From: Antrihabitans cavernicola
Lineage (GTDB): Bacteria > Actinomycetota > Actinomycetes > Mycobacteriales > Mycobacteriaceae
Reading direction: 5' to 3'
Length of the DNA stretch: 64,000 nucleotides
NCBI RefSeq assembly: GCF_008297975.1
Contig: NZ_VLNY01000015.1
Span: 1-64,000 of the forward strand
Positions 15,147 through 24,089 of this stretch are shown one piece after another. A model generated the notes under the pieces. It was not told where the DNA came from and made no database searches. It saw nothing but the letters and a program-made list of their open reading frames with translations. Both the position numbers and the translations under genes were made by a program. The stretch's first letter is position 1; each line of letters begins with the position of its first letter.

Positions 15147-16115
15147 ATGCCTGCCGTGACCGTAGAGAACATCTTGACCCTGCCGCGGATCGCCGAACCG
15201 GCACTGACTGCCCGGGCGCGTTCGGTCGCATCGGTCACGTCGGCACCGTCCGGTCACGAGGGCGAGGGATTCCCCGTCCGCCGTGCATTCGCAGGCGTGG
15301 ATCTGCGCGCCCTGGATCCGTTCATCCACATGGATCAGATGGGCGAGGTGGAGTACGCACCCGGCGAGCCCAAGGGCACACCGTGGCATCCGCACCGCGG
15401 TTTCGAGACCGTGACCTACATGATCGACGGGATCATGGAGCACCAGGATTCCAACGGTGGCGGCGGCAGCATCGGCGGCGGCGACACTCAGTGGATGACT
15501 GCCGGTGCGGGCATTTTGCACATCGAGACCCCACCCGAACATCTGGTGCAGTCCGGCGGACTCTTTCACGGCGTGCAGCTGTGGGTGAACCTGCCCCGCG
15601 AAAACAAGCTCGCCGCTCCGCGCTACCAGGACATCACCGGCAGCAAGGTGGCACTGCTGTCCTCGCCCGACGGTGGCGCCTTGGTTCGGGTCATCGCGGG
15701 TGAGATAGCCGGACATTCCGGACCGGGTTCGACGCACACGCCGATCGCACTGTCCCACAGCACTATTGCACCCGGCGCTCGCGTGACTCTGCCGTGGAAT
15801 CCGGACTTCAACGCGCTGGTCTACGTGTTGGCGGGCGCGGGCGCCGTCGGCGACGAGCGGCGACCGGTTCGCAAGGGTCAGCTTGCGGTGTTCGGCCACT
15901 CCGGCGACACCATCACCATCGCCGCGAACGACACACAGGACGCGAACACCGAGTCGCTCGAGGTGTTCGTTCTGGGCGGCAAGCCGATTCGTGAACCCGT
16001 TGCCATGGCTGGACCGTTCGTGATGAACACACGCGCCGAGGTGCTGCAGGCGTTCGAGGATTTCCAGGCCGGCAGGCTCGGTTCGATCCCGGCAGCACAC
16101 GAGGCGATCAACTGA
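15147..16115 (+). CDS. Pirin family protein
   Basis: A 322-residue bicupin of the pirin family. The N-terminal cupin shows FIHMDQMGEVEYAPGEPKGT, then WHPHRGFETVTYMIDGIMEHQD with the His-rich metal site and MTAGAGILHIETPPEH with the last ligands. The C-terminal cupin reads FNALVYVLAGAGAVGDERRP. Family members bind Fe or act as quercetin 2,3-dioxygenase-like enzymes and transcription cofactors; which applies here is unknown. ATG at 15147 follows GAGGAGG. The MarR-like operator just upstream suggests induction by stress or a phenolic ligand. A terminator follows at 16145-16174. Confidence 0.92.
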   Translation: MPAVTVENILTLPRIAEPALTARARSVASVTSAPSGHEGEGFPVRRAFAGVDLRALDPFIHMDQMGEVEYAPGEPKGTPWHPHRGFETVTYMIDGIMEHQDSNGGGGSIGGGDTQWMTAGAGILHIETPPEHLVQSGGLFHGVQLWVNLPRENKLAAPRYQDITGSKVALLSSPDGGALVRVIAGEIAGHSGPGSTHTPIALSHSTIAPGARVTLPWNPDFNALVYVLAGAGAVGDERRPVRKGQLAVFGHSGDTITIAANDTQDANTESLEVFVLGGKPIREPVAMAGPFVMNTRAEVLQAFEDFQAGRLGSIPAAHEAIN

Positions 16116-16144
16116 CGTCGAATCCGTTTCCTTGCAACATGATT

Positions 16145-16174
16145 GGCTGACGACGCAACACCGCATCGTCAGCC
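16145..16174. terminator. Hairpin after first pirin gene
   Basis: GGCTGACGA (16145-16153) and TCGTCAGCC (16166-16174) form a 9-bp perfect stem with a 12-base loop, 29 bp past the pirin stop. There is no T-run, so it is a weak or factor-assisted terminator. Confidence 0.5.
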
Positions 16175-16297
16175 CATCAGATATCGGCTTCGACACCGGC
16201 GCATCACAAAGTGGATCTTTGGCAGGAAATTTTGTGCTCGAAACGTCGAGACCTCGTAGTCTGTAAGTGGACGGGGATGGCGCGAAGGAGGACGGGA

Positions 16298-17071
16298 GTG
16301 GCTGCACCCGCTCGACCACACATCGACGTTCACCGTGGCGGCGATCGCCTGAAAACCCGCGTCTCCTGGTTGAATTCGAAACACTCGTTCTCGTTCGGCC
16401 AGCACTACGATCCGGACAACACGCACCACGGGATCCTGCTCGTGAACAACGACGACGTGGTGCTCCCCGGTGAAGGATTCGACACCCACCCGCATCGCGA
16501 CATGGAGATCGTCACGTGGGTGTTGAGTGGCAGCCTGGTGCACCAGGACTCGATCGGTAATTCCGGCGTCATCTACCCGGGGCTTGCGCAACGGATGAGC
16601 GCGGGCTCCGGAATTCTGCATTCCGAGCGCAACGACTCGTGGCGGATCAGCAACGCCGATACCCATTCCGAACCCGTGCACTTCATCCAGATGTGGGTGC
16701 CCCCGGATGAGCCGGGTATAGCTCCCGGATACCAACAACTCGAAGTTGCAGACCAGCTGGACAACGGCGATCTGCTGCCGATCGCATCCGGAATGCAGCG
16801 ACACAGCGGCGAGACCGCCATCGCGATCCACAACAAGCATGCGGCGCTGCACGTGACGCGATTGCACCCCGGCAGATCGGTCGTGTTGCCGGACGCACCG
16901 TTCCTGCATGTTTTCGTCGCACGCGGCGAGGCGAGCTTGGAGGGCACCGGCACGCTCTACGAAGGCGACGCGGTTCGGCTCAGCAATTCCGGTGGTCAGC
17001 GGCTGGAATCCGCGGTGGGCGCCGAGGTCCTCGTGTGGGAGATGCACGCACGAATCGGTGGAGCCGCATAG
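16298..17071 (+). CDS. Pirin family protein, second copy
   Basis: A 257-residue pirin with a more compact layout than the first copy. It shows VSWLNSKHSFSFGQHYDPDN, the metal-site stretch FDTHPHRDMEIVTWVLSGSL, VHQDSIGNSGVIYPG and MSAGSGILHSERN. This is the YhhW-like group, for which quercetinase activity is known in E. coli. I chose GTG at 16298 because AAGGAGG (16285-16291) is ideally spaced; an ATG at 16277 would overlap that site. It is a divergent paralogue rather than a recent duplicate of the gene at 15147, and it has no copy of the MarR-like operator. Confidence 0.9.
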   Translation: MAAPARPHIDVHRGGDRLKTRVSWLNSKHSFSFGQHYDPDNTHHGILLVNNDDVVLPGEGFDTHPHRDMEIVTWVLSGSLVHQDSIGNSGVIYPGLAQRMSAGSGILHSERNDSWRISNADTHSEPVHFIQMWVPPDEPGIAPGYQQLEVADQLDNGDLLPIASGMQRHSGETAIAIHNKHAALHVTRLHPGRSVVLPDAPFLHVFVARGEASLEGTGTLYEGDAVRLSNSGGQRLESAVGAEVLVWEMHARIGGAA

Positions 17072-17137
17072 CAACCGAGCCCGAGCCCATGTGGGCGATT
17101 TCTCCGATACGATCAGCTTCCGACCGAGGAGATCCCC

Positions 17138-17731
17138 ATGTCAGATCAGCCTCCGTATTCGCCGCAGGGGCCGTACGGACAGCAGCCCTACGGCCAACAA
17201 CCCTATGGTCAGCAGCCCCACGGCCAGCAGCCATACGGGCAACAGCCGTACGGACAGCAACCGTACGGTCAGCCGCCGCAGGCACCGCCGTACTACTCGG
17301 GCGGTGGACCGCCGTACGGGCAACAACCGCAGCAGGGTGGCAGCGGGCTCGCGATCGGTGCGCTGATCTGCGCCATCATCGGCATCTTGACGTGCTGGAC
17401 GGTGATCGGCGGCATCGTCCTCGGCATCGTCGCGCTGATCCTCGGGCTCATCGCGCGGTCCAAGGCGAAGAAGGGCGAGTCGGGCGGGGCAGGCATGTCG
17501 CTCGCGGCGGTCATCCTCGGCCTACTGGCGATCGTGCTGTCGATCGTGCTGATCGTGGTCGGTGTCGGTCTGTTCAAGAAGGCCGGCGGCGACGACCTGA
17601 TCGACTGCATGAACAAGGCGGGCAACAACTCGTCCGAGCAGCAGAAGTGCGCCGACGAATTCAAGACCAACATCGAGAACAACTTCGACGTGACCATTCC
17701 CCAGGAGCCCAGTTTCGCGCCCGGACCCTGA
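17138..17731 (+). CDS. DUF4190-type membrane protein with N-terminal PYGQQ repeats
   Basis: A 197-residue protein. Residues 1-66 are a low-complexity tail of about seven PYGQQ/PHGQQ units. Two hydrophobic hairpins follow: IGALICAIIGILTCWTVIGG with LALILG, and AAVILGLLAIVLSIVLIVVG, as in DUF4190 proteins. A short exposed C-terminal domain (DLIDCMNKAGNNSSEQQKCA) holds two Cys that could form a disulfide if it faces outside. The repeat tail resembles disordered Gln/Tyr/Pro-rich segments of other actinobacterial membrane proteins. Function is unknown. ATG at 17138 follows GAGGAG. The in-frame 15-bp repeats at 17172-17276 could vary in number between strains. Confidence 0.85.
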   Translation: MSDQPPYSPQGPYGQQPYGQQPYGQQPHGQQPYGQQPYGQQPYGQPPQAPPYYSGGGPPYGQQPQQGGSGLAIGALICAIIGILTCWTVIGGIVLGIVALILGLIARSKAKKGESGGAGMSLAAVILGLLAIVLSIVLIVVGVGLFKKAGGDDLIDCMNKAGNNSSEQQKCADEFKTNIENNFDVTIPQEPSFAPGP

Positions 17732-17765
17732 CATCGCTCGAATTCTCTTCGGCATACTGGAGCGC

Positions 17766-19751
17766 GTGACTTCCGACGCGAACACACAGGCGGAACATTC
17801 CGGCATCGATCTCGGCTACCTCGACGAGGCCACGCGCGTGCAGGACGACCTGTTCGTCCACGTGAACGGCCGCTGGCTCGAGGACTACCAGATCCCCGGT
17901 GACCGTGCGGTCGACGGCGCCTTCCGCTCGCTCTACGACCAGGCCGAGATCGACGTGCAGACGATCATCACAGAAGCAGCAGACGCGAAGGCTGCGCCCG
18001 GAACGGACGCGCAACGGATCGGCGATCTGTTCAGCAGCTTCATGGACGCGGACGCGGTGGAAGCCGCCGGTCTCGCTCCGATCGCCGACGAGTTGGCGGC
18101 CGTCGCAGGTGCTGCCGATGCCGACGCCCTCGCCGCCGTGGTCGGCACCCAGCAACGGACCGGAATCGGTGGCGGTGTCGGCGGATACGTCGACACCGAT
18201 GCGAAGAACTCGGCGCGGTATCTGATGCATCTCACGCAGTCGGGCATCGGCTTGCCGGACGAGTCGTACTACCGCGAGGACACTCACGCCGAGATCCGCA
18301 CCGCCTACGTCGCGCACATCGCGACCATGTTCGACCTTGCAGGCGTCGATCACGATGCGCAGCGGGTCTTCGATCTGGAAACCAAGATCGCCGCCGAGCA
18401 CTGGGACGTGGTGAAACGCCGCGACGCCGAGCTGAGCTACAACCTCGTCACATTCGACGCGCTGGTCGCCGACAACCCCGGATTCGATTGGGCCGCATGG
18501 GCAGCCGCATCGACGCCCGAGGGCACCGCCGCCGATGCGCTGTTCGCCGAGCTCGTGGTGAGTCAGCCCAGTTTCGTCAAGGGGTTCGCCGCGTTGTGGT
18601 CGTCCGAGCCGCTCGACGACTGGAAGGCCTGGGCGACCTGGCGGGTGATCCATTCCCGCGCGCCGTTCTTGACGTCGGCGCTGGTGGACGAAAACTTCGC
18701 GTTCTACGGCAAGACGCTCACCGGCACCGAGGTCAATCGCGAACGATGGAAGCGCGGCGTCTCGCTGGTCCAGGACGTACTCGGCGAGGCCGTCGGCAAG
18801 CTGTACGTGGAGCGACACTTCCCGGCCGATGCCAAGGCTGCGATGATCGACCTGGTCGCAAACCTGCAGGAAGCGTACCGCCGCAACATCTCCGGGCTGG
18901 AGTGGATGAGTCCGCAGACGCGGGAGAAGGCGCTGGAGAAACTGGAGAAATTTACCCCGAAGATCGGTTACCCCGACAAGTGGCGTGACTACTCCGACGT
19001 GAGCATCACCGCCGACGATCTGGTCGGCAACTACCGGCGCGGCTACCTTGCCGATCACGATCGCGATCTGCACAAGCTCGGCGGACCGGTCGACCGCGAC
19101 GAGTGGTTCATGACGCCGCAGACCGTGAACGCCTATTACAACCCGGGGATGAACGAAATCGTCTTCCCCGCAGCAATTCTGCAGCCCCCGTTCTTCGACG
19201 CTAACGCCGACGATGCCGCGAATTACGGTGGCATCGGTGCCGTGATCGGCCACGAGATCGGGCACGGGTTCGACGACCAGGGCGCGAAGTACGACGGCGA
19301 CGGCAACATGGTCGACTGGTGGACGGACGACGATCGCACCGAGTTCGGCAAACGCACGAAGGCCCTGATCGACCAGTACGACACCTTCGAGCCGAAAGCC
19401 CTGCCCGGGCACAAGGTCAACGGCGAGTTCACCATCGGCGAGAACATCGGCGATCTCGGTGGCCTGTCGATCGCGGTGGAGGCGTACAAGATCGCACTGG
19501 ACGGCAAGGAGGCTCCAGTACTGGACGGACTCACCGGCCTGCAGCGGGTGTTCTTCGGCTGGGCGCAGGTGTGGCGCACCAAGGCGCGCAACGAAGAAGC
19601 GTTGCGCCGCTTGGCAATCGACCCGCACTCACCGCCCGAGTTTCGCTGCAACGGCGTCGTTCGCAACCTCGACAGCTTCCACGACGCCTTCGACGTCACC
19701 GCCGACGATGCGTTGTACCTCGATCCTGATCAGCGCGTCCGCATCTGGTGA
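17766..19751 (+). CDS. M13 (neprilysin/PepO-like) family zinc metallopeptidase
   Basis: A 661-residue peptidase of the M13 family, the usual length of bacterial members. The zinc site is HEIGHG (about 497), preceded by GGIGAVIG and followed by FDDQGAKYDGDGN. The third ligand lies in GENIGDLGGLSIAVEAYK (about 558). NAYYNPGMNEIVFPAAIL is the substrate-binding NAYY motif, and the C-terminal CNGVVRNLDSFHDAFDV is also characteristic. No signal peptide or membrane anchor is visible, so like Mycobacterium Zmp1 its export route is unclear. GTG at 17766 follows TGGAG. It is probably a single gene, closed by the hairpin at 19758-19789. Confidence 0.95.
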   Translation: MTSDANTQAEHSGIDLGYLDEATRVQDDLFVHVNGRWLEDYQIPGDRAVDGAFRSLYDQAEIDVQTIITEAADAKAAPGTDAQRIGDLFSSFMDADAVEAAGLAPIADELAAVAGAADADALAAVVGTQQRTGIGGGVGGYVDTDAKNSARYLMHLTQSGIGLPDESYYREDTHAEIRTAYVAHIATMFDLAGVDHDAQRVFDLETKIAAEHWDVVKRRDAELSYNLVTFDALVADNPGFDWAAWAAASTPEGTAADALFAELVVSQPSFVKGFAALWSSEPLDDWKAWATWRVIHSRAPFLTSALVDENFAFYGKTLTGTEVNRERWKRGVSLVQDVLGEAVGKLYVERHFPADAKAAMIDLVANLQEAYRRNISGLEWMSPQTREKALEKLEKFTPKIGYPDKWRDYSDVSITADDLVGNYRRGYLADHDRDLHKLGGPVDRDEWFMTPQTVNAYYNPGMNEIVFPAAILQPPFFDANADDAANYGGIGAVIGHEIGHGFDDQGAKYDGDGNMVDWWTDDDRTEFGKRTKALIDQYDTFEPKALPGHKVNGEFTIGENIGDLGGLSIAVEAYKIALDGKEAPVLDGLTGLQRVFFGWAQVWRTKARNEEALRRLAIDPHSPPEFRCNGVVRNLDSFHDAFDVTADDALYLDPDQRVRIW

Positions 19752-19757
19752 CTGTGC

Positions 19758-19789
19758 GTGAAGTTGGGTGCCCTGGCACCCAACTTCAC
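19758..19789. terminator. Bidirectional terminator between M13 peptidase and ugpC
   Basis: GTGAAGTTGGGTGCC (19758-19772) and GGCACCCAACTTCAC (19775-19789) form a perfect 15-bp stem between two convergent genes. It begins 6 bp after one stop and ends directly at the other, so it can serve both strands. Confidence 0.85.
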
Positions 19790-20839
19790 TCACAGGCGGG
19801 TAGCGCTCTCGGGCGAAAAGAAGTACACCTCGTCGGATTTGGGTCGTAGATGCAGGCGCTCCCCCAGCCGCACAGACAGCTTCCGATCGACTCTGGCGAC
19901 CACGCGCCCGACCGGACTCGTCGCGTAGACGAACGACTCGGCGCCGAGCTCCTCCAGCAATTCGGCGTCGACCGCCAGCGTCTCACCTTCGCCGACCAGC
20001 TCCCAGGACTCGGGGCGGACGCCGACGATCACACGCTCACCCGCGTTGCGCGGCACCGGAATCCGGAGGTCGCCCAATTCTGCGACACCGTCGGCGACCG
20101 GCGCTTCGAGCAGGTTCATGCCCGGAGCGCCGATGAACGATGCGACGAAGGTGTTGACCGGGTTGTCGTAGAGCTCACGCGGCTTGTCGATCTGCTGCAG
20201 CTTTCCGTCCCGCAGCACAGCAACGCGATCGCCCATCGTCATCGCTTCCACCTGATCGTGGGTGACGTAGACGGTGGTGGTGCCGAGCCTGCGCTGCAAT
20301 CCGGCGATCTGCGATCGGGTGCTCACCCGCAGCTTGGCATCGAGGTTGGACAGCGGCTCGTCCATGCAGAACACCTTGGGCTGCCGCACGATTGCGCGTC
20401 CCATCGCTACGCGCTGCCGCTGACCGCCGGACAGTTTGGCCGGCTTGCGGTCGAGCAAGTCGTCGAGTTCGAGGATCGACGCCGCCTGACGCACCCGAGT
20501 GAGCGTGTCCTCCTTGCTCATTCCCGCGTTGCGCAACGCGAAGCCCATGTTCCCGGCGACCGTCATGTTCGGATACAGCGCATAACTCTGAAAGACCATG
20601 GCCACGTCACGCGCGCGAGGCGGTAGCGACGTCACATCCAGTCCACCGATCTCGATGCGGCCGCTCTCGACGGACTCGAGGCCGGCCAGCATTCGCAGAC
20701 TGGTCGACTTTCCGCAGCCGGACGGGCCGACCAGCACGATGAACTCGCCGTCGGCGATATCGAGTTCGAGCTGGTCGACGGCTGGACCGTCAGCACCCGG
20801 ATAGCGATGCGTGACAGCGGAATAGTGGACGGTAGCCAC
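19790..20839 (-). CDS. ugpC: UgpC/MsmK-type sugar ABC transporter ATPase
   Basis: A 349-residue ATPase that powers the importer encoded upstream. It has Walker A GPSGCGKST (about 38-46), LSGGQRQRVAMGRAI (about 137) as signature, Walker B VFCMDEPLSNLDAKL and the switch His in TVYVTHDQVEAMTMGDR. The C-terminal 110 residues are the OB-like regulatory domain typical of the MalK/UgpC group. GTG at 20839 follows GGGAGG. The gene is last in the order ugpA-ugpE-ugpB-ugpC, as in Mycobacterium tuberculosis Rv2835c-Rv2832c. Two overlapping hairpins separate it from ugpB. An ATPase of this type may also serve other importers. Confidence 0.88.
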   Translation of the reverse strand: MATVHYSAVTHRYPGADGPAVDQLELDIADGEFIVLVGPSGCGKSTSLRMLAGLESVESGRIEIGGLDVTSLPPRARDVAMVFQSYALYPNMTVAGNMGFALRNAGMSKEDTLTRVRQAASILELDDLLDRKPAKLSGGQRQRVAMGRAIVRQPKVFCMDEPLSNLDAKLRVSTRSQIAGLQRRLGTTTVYVTHDQVEAMTMGDRVAVLRDGKLQQIDKPRELYDNPVNTFVASFIGAPGMNLLEAPVADGVAELGDLRIPVPRNAGERVIVGVRPESWELVGEGETLAVDAELLEELGAESFVYATSPVGRVVARVDRKLSVRLGERLHLRPKSDEVYFFSPESATRL

Positions 20840-20857
20840 GGTGCCTCCCTTCGGTCG

Positions 20858-20918
20858 GCAGGTGAGCGTTTAATTGGTCCCTATCCCAACTTTCCGCTCA
20901 CCTGCGGCGTAGCCGCAG
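20858..20918 (-). promoter_or_regulatory. Overlapping alternative hairpins between ugpB and ugpC
   Basis: Directly after the ugpB stop the transcript can fold CTGCGGC-GTA-GCCGCAG (20902-20918). A second stem pairs CGCTCACCTGC (20895-20905) with GCAGGTGAGCG (20858-20868) around a 26-base loop. The two share 20902-20905, so both cannot form fully at the same time. This may stabilise or attenuate the message, allowing more binding protein than ATPase. Confidence 0.55.
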
Positions 20919-22229
20919 CTACTTCGGCAGCTTCGGCGTGATCTGACGGTCGATGATCTGCTGCAGCTGGCCGCTGACATTGGCGAATGTCGAGGTGACA
21001 TCGGCATTCTGCAGCGCGATCTGCTCTAGACCGGTGCCGATGATCTGGTCGCCGCCGGGGACGAACACTCGGGCGTAGTCCTGCGAACGCGTTCGCGGCA
21101 GCTGATCGATCGCCACCTTGGAGCGCGGGTTCTTCGCCAGGTAGTCCTTTTCGCTCGGATCGTCCACCGCCGACTTGCGCACCGGCATGTAGCCGACGTT
21201 CTGCGAGAAGTACGCCGTGTTCTCGGTATTGGTGATGAAGTCGATGAACTTGAGCGCGTTGAGCTTCCGCTCGTCGGAGATCTTCGCCGGAATGGCCAGG
21301 CCTGCACCACCGGTGGGGCAGCCGGGCGTGCCGTCGGCCGCGGGCAGGAACGCGGTACCGAAATCGAACTTCGCGTTCTTGGTGATGCCGGACAGGTCCC
21401 CTGTCGAGGCGATGGTCGAGGCCAAGATGCCCGCACCGAAATCGGTTGCGATGCTGTTGGATACGGCGGCGTACTTCTTGGTGTGGATCATGTCGCGCAG
21501 GAAATTGCCTGCGGCGATGGTCTTCTCGTCGTTGAACTTCAGGTTCCACTTGTCCGAGTACGACCCGCCGAAGGTCCAGATCGGCCCCTCGAACGTCCAC
21601 GCGAGGTAGTCCTTCGCGTTGCCCCAACCATGGGCGAGCTTGCCGTCGCCGACGACGCGCTGGAGTTCCGGACCCCACTGGTCGAATTCCTGCCACGACG
21701 ACGGACCACGATCAGGCAGACCGGCCTGCGACCACACCTGCTTGTTGTAGTAGAACAACGGCGTCGACCTGGCGTAGGGCAGCGCGTAATGCTTGCCGTT
21801 GAAGACGTAGTCGGAAACCAGCGAGTCGACGTAGTCCGCCGTGTTGACACCGGCCGCGGCGAAGTGGTCGTCGAGCGGCTCGATCGCACCGATCAGCGCG
21901 TAATTGAACCACCAGACATCCGACAGCACAACGACATCCGGAACATCACCGCCGGAGAGTGCCGCATTGAACTTCTGCGACACCTCCTCGTAGTTCTTGC
22001 CACCGTCGATCAGGTTGACCTTCAGGTCGGGGAACTTGGCTTCGAAACGCTTGATCAGTTCCTTCTCCACATCCGTGGAGGTGCCGGGGTGATTGGACCA
22101 GAAGTTGATGGTCTTGGAGTCGCCGCTCGACGATCCCCCCGAACCCGAACCGGCGCAGGCCGTCAATGCGGCACCCGCTGCGACGGCTCCGGTGAGGCCG
22201 AGGAATCCGCGGCGATTGATGTAGGTCAT
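20919..22229 (-). CDS. ugpB: Extracellular solute-binding lipoprotein of sugar/glycerophosphodiester ABC importer
   Basis: A 436-residue cluster B binding protein. The signal has a twin-arginine pattern (NRRGFLGLTG) together with a lipobox (LTACAG), so it is probably a Tat-exported lipoprotein. The mature part contains YYNKQVWSQAGL and PSSWQEFDQWGPELQ, typical of UgpB/MalE-like receptors, and TGGAGLAIPA in the hinge. Gene order and overall form match mycobacterial UgpB, known to bind glycerophosphocholine; a trehalose or other disaccharide ligand is possible here. ATG at 22229 follows AGGAG. Gap to ugpE is 27 bp, to ugpC 79 bp. Confidence 0.85.
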   Translation of the reverse strand: MTYINRRGFLGLTGAVAAGAALTACAGSGSGGSSSGDSKTINFWSNHPGTSTDVEKELIKRFEAKFPDLKVNLIDGGKNYEEVSQKFNAALSGGDVPDVVVLSDVWWFNYALIGAIEPLDDHFAAAGVNTADYVDSLVSDYVFNGKHYALPYARSTPLFYYNKQVWSQAGLPDRGPSSWQEFDQWGPELQRVVGDGKLAHGWGNAKDYLAWTFEGPIWTFGGSYSDKWNLKFNDEKTIAAGNFLRDMIHTKKYAAVSNSIATDFGAGILASTIASTGDLSGITKNAKFDFGTAFLPAADGTPGCPTGGAGLAIPAKISDERKLNALKFIDFITNTENTAYFSQNVGYMPVRKSAVDDPSEKDYLAKNPRSKVAIDQLPRTRSQDYARVFVPGGDQIIGTGLEQIALQNADVTSTFANVSGQLQQIIDRQITPKLPK

Positions 22230-22256
22230 CTGCGCTCCTGAATCGATGTAGTAGAG

Positions 22257-23111
22257 CTATCCCTTGACCGCACCGGAGGTGAGGCCCTTGATCATGTGGC
22301 GTTGCAGCAGAAGGAAAACGACGAGGATCGGCAGCATCGCCAGCACCGTTCCCGCCATGACGGGGCCCCAGTTCGTGACGCTCGGATTCTCGGTGTTCTG
22401 CAGTATCGACAAGCCGACCGGGAGCGGCGCCACCGAGGAGTCGTCGGTCATCAGGAACGGCCACAGGTACTCGTTCCACTCGTTGACCACGGTGATGATG
22501 CCGAATGCCACCATCGTCGGCCCGGACATCGGCAACACCACCCGCGTCAGTAGGCGCCACGAGCGCGCACCGTCCATACGCGCCGCCTCGATCACCTCGG
22601 CGGGGAGCGACAGGAAATGGTTGCGCATCAGGAAGGTGCCGAACGCAACGCCGCACAGCGGAACGATGATGCCCTGGAACGTGTTTCGCCAGCCCAACTG
22701 GGCGATCAACGCGTAGTTGGAAATCACCGTGATCTGATTCGGCACCATCAGGGCAGCAATGATGGCGAGGAACACGATGTTCTTGCCGGGGAAGCGCAAG
22801 AACACCAAACCGTAGGCGCTGAACACGCCGAGTGCGAACTTCACCGCCGAAATGATCGACGTGATGATCAGCGAGTTCCGCAGGAAGATCCAGAACGGCA
22901 CAGTCGAGGTTGCGGTTGCGTAGTTCTCCGGATGGAACGAGTGCGGCCACCACACCGACGGCTGCACGTAGATGTCGGGCCGCTCCTTGAACGACGTGAC
23001 GACGATCCAGTACAGCGGCAATCCGACCAGAATCAATACGCACACCATCGCGCCATAGCCCAGCGCGGTCATCCCGCGTCGGCGTCGTCGGTAGCTCGAA
23101 ACCTCGCTCAC
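22257..23111 (-). CDS. ugpE: ABC importer permease (MalG/UgpE type)
   Basis: A 284-residue inner-membrane permease with six hydrophobic segments. The EAA loop that docks the ATPase is LPAEVIEAARMDGARSWRLL, with the expected EAA...G spacing. The segment ALMVPNQITVISNYALIAQL is typical of the MalG group. I chose GTG at 23111, which overlaps the ugpA stop in the 4-base GTGA and implies translational coupling; longer starts would lie inside ugpA. The start MSEVSSYRRRRRGMTAL gives a positively charged cytoplasmic tail. It works as a pair with ugpA. Confidence 0.88.
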   Translation of the reverse strand: MSEVSSYRRRRRGMTALGYGAMVCVLILVGLPLYWIVVTSFKERPDIYVQPSVWWPHSFHPENYATATSTVPFWIFLRNSLIITSIISAVKFALGVFSAYGLVFLRFPGKNIVFLAIIAALMVPNQITVISNYALIAQLGWRNTFQGIIVPLCGVAFGTFLMRNHFLSLPAEVIEAARMDGARSWRLLTRVVLPMSGPTMVAFGIITVVNEWNEYLWPFLMTDDSSVAPLPVGLSILQNTENPSVTNWGPVMAGTVLAMLPILVVFLLLQRHMIKGLTSGAVKG

Positions 23112-24034
23112 AACTCCCCTCGATCCATGATGCGCACCTGAAAGACGGTGATGGCCAACAGAACCAGAAACATGATGGTCGCGACGGTTGCGCCGTAGCC
23201 TGCTCGGAAGTTTCGAAACGATTCGTTGTAGACCTGATAGACCATCGTGGTGGTGCCGGTGCCCACCGGACCGCCACGCGTCATGACGCTGATGATGTCG
23301 AAGACCTGCAGCGAGTTCAGCATCACCGTGATGGACAGGAAGTAGGTAGTCGGCCGCAGCTGCGGCAGCAGCACCCGCCGAAACGTCGCCCACCTACTGG
23401 CACCGTCGATCTCCGCGGCCTCGAGCAACTCCTGCCGAACCCCTTGCAGCGCAGCGAGGTAGATGACGAAGGTGTAGCCGAGGTTCTTCCACATGTAGGT
23501 GACGGTGATCATGAACAGAGCCCATTTGGGCTCCTGATAGAAATCGGGGACAGACAGCCCGACGCGATGCAGCAGGTCTTGCACCAGTCCGAAATTGGGG
23601 TCGAAGACGAACTGGAACGCCACGCCGATTGCAGCACCGGAGATGACGAACGGAGCGAAGATCGCCGACCGAACCAGATTGCGGCCCCGCAGTTTCCGAT
23701 CCAGCAGCAGCGCGAGCGCCAACCCGATCAACATGCTGCCGACGACGGTGGCAACGGTGAAGACGACGGTGTTGCTCACAATCTGCCACGTGTCCGAGCG
23801 ACCCCACCATTCGCGGTAGTTACTCAGCCCGATGAAGGTGGCGACAGGATCGGAGATGTTCCAGTCGAAGAACGAGAGCCGGATGTTGTCGATCAGCGGG
23901 CGATAGGTGAACACGCCGAGCAGCACCAGGTTCGGCCCGACCAGGACTGTAAACAGTGCGTAGTCCTGCCACGGTCTGCCACGCAACCCACGCCGATTCG
24001 GCAGTGGAAGCGTACGTTCCGGACTTGGTGACAC
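23108..24034 (-). CDS. ugpA: ABC importer permease (MalF/UgpA type)
   Basis: A 308-residue permease and probably the first gene of the ugp operon. After a charged N-terminus (PNRRGLRGRPWQDYALFTVL) there are six hydrophobic segments. The EAA motif is RQELLEAAEIDGASRWATFR. FIGLSNYREWW is the common periplasmic loop of this permease type. GTG at 24034 (VSPSPERTLP) is the likely start, with AAGG in the preceding ten bases; upstream in-frame starts as far as 24193 would run into the divergent esterase gene. The promoter must lie in the 55-bp gap before 24090 or inside the start of the esterase gene. Confidence 0.87.
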   Translation of the reverse strand: MSPSPERTLPLPNRRGLRGRPWQDYALFTVLVGPNLVLLGVFTYRPLIDNIRLSFFDWNISDPVATFIGLSNYREWWGRSDTWQIVSNTVVFTVATVVGSMLIGLALALLLDRKLRGRNLVRSAIFAPFVISGAAIGVAFQFVFDPNFGLVQDLLHRVGLSVPDFYQEPKWALFMITVTYMWKNLGYTFVIYLAALQGVRQELLEAAEIDGASRWATFRRVLLPQLRPTTYFLSITVMLNSLQVFDIISVMTRGGPVGTGTTTMVYQVYNESFRNFRAGYGATVATIMFLVLLAITVFQVRIMDRGEL

Positions 24035-24089
24035 CGCGGCAGCCTTGCCGCCCTGTGCCAACCATCGGTGAAATCGGGGCTCCGCAAAG

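Noticed and set aside
19790-24034. Trehalose importer LpqY-SugABC
   Set aside because: Gene order A-E-B-C and the Tat-type lipoprotein signal fit the Ugp system better; a sugar ligand still cannot be excluded.
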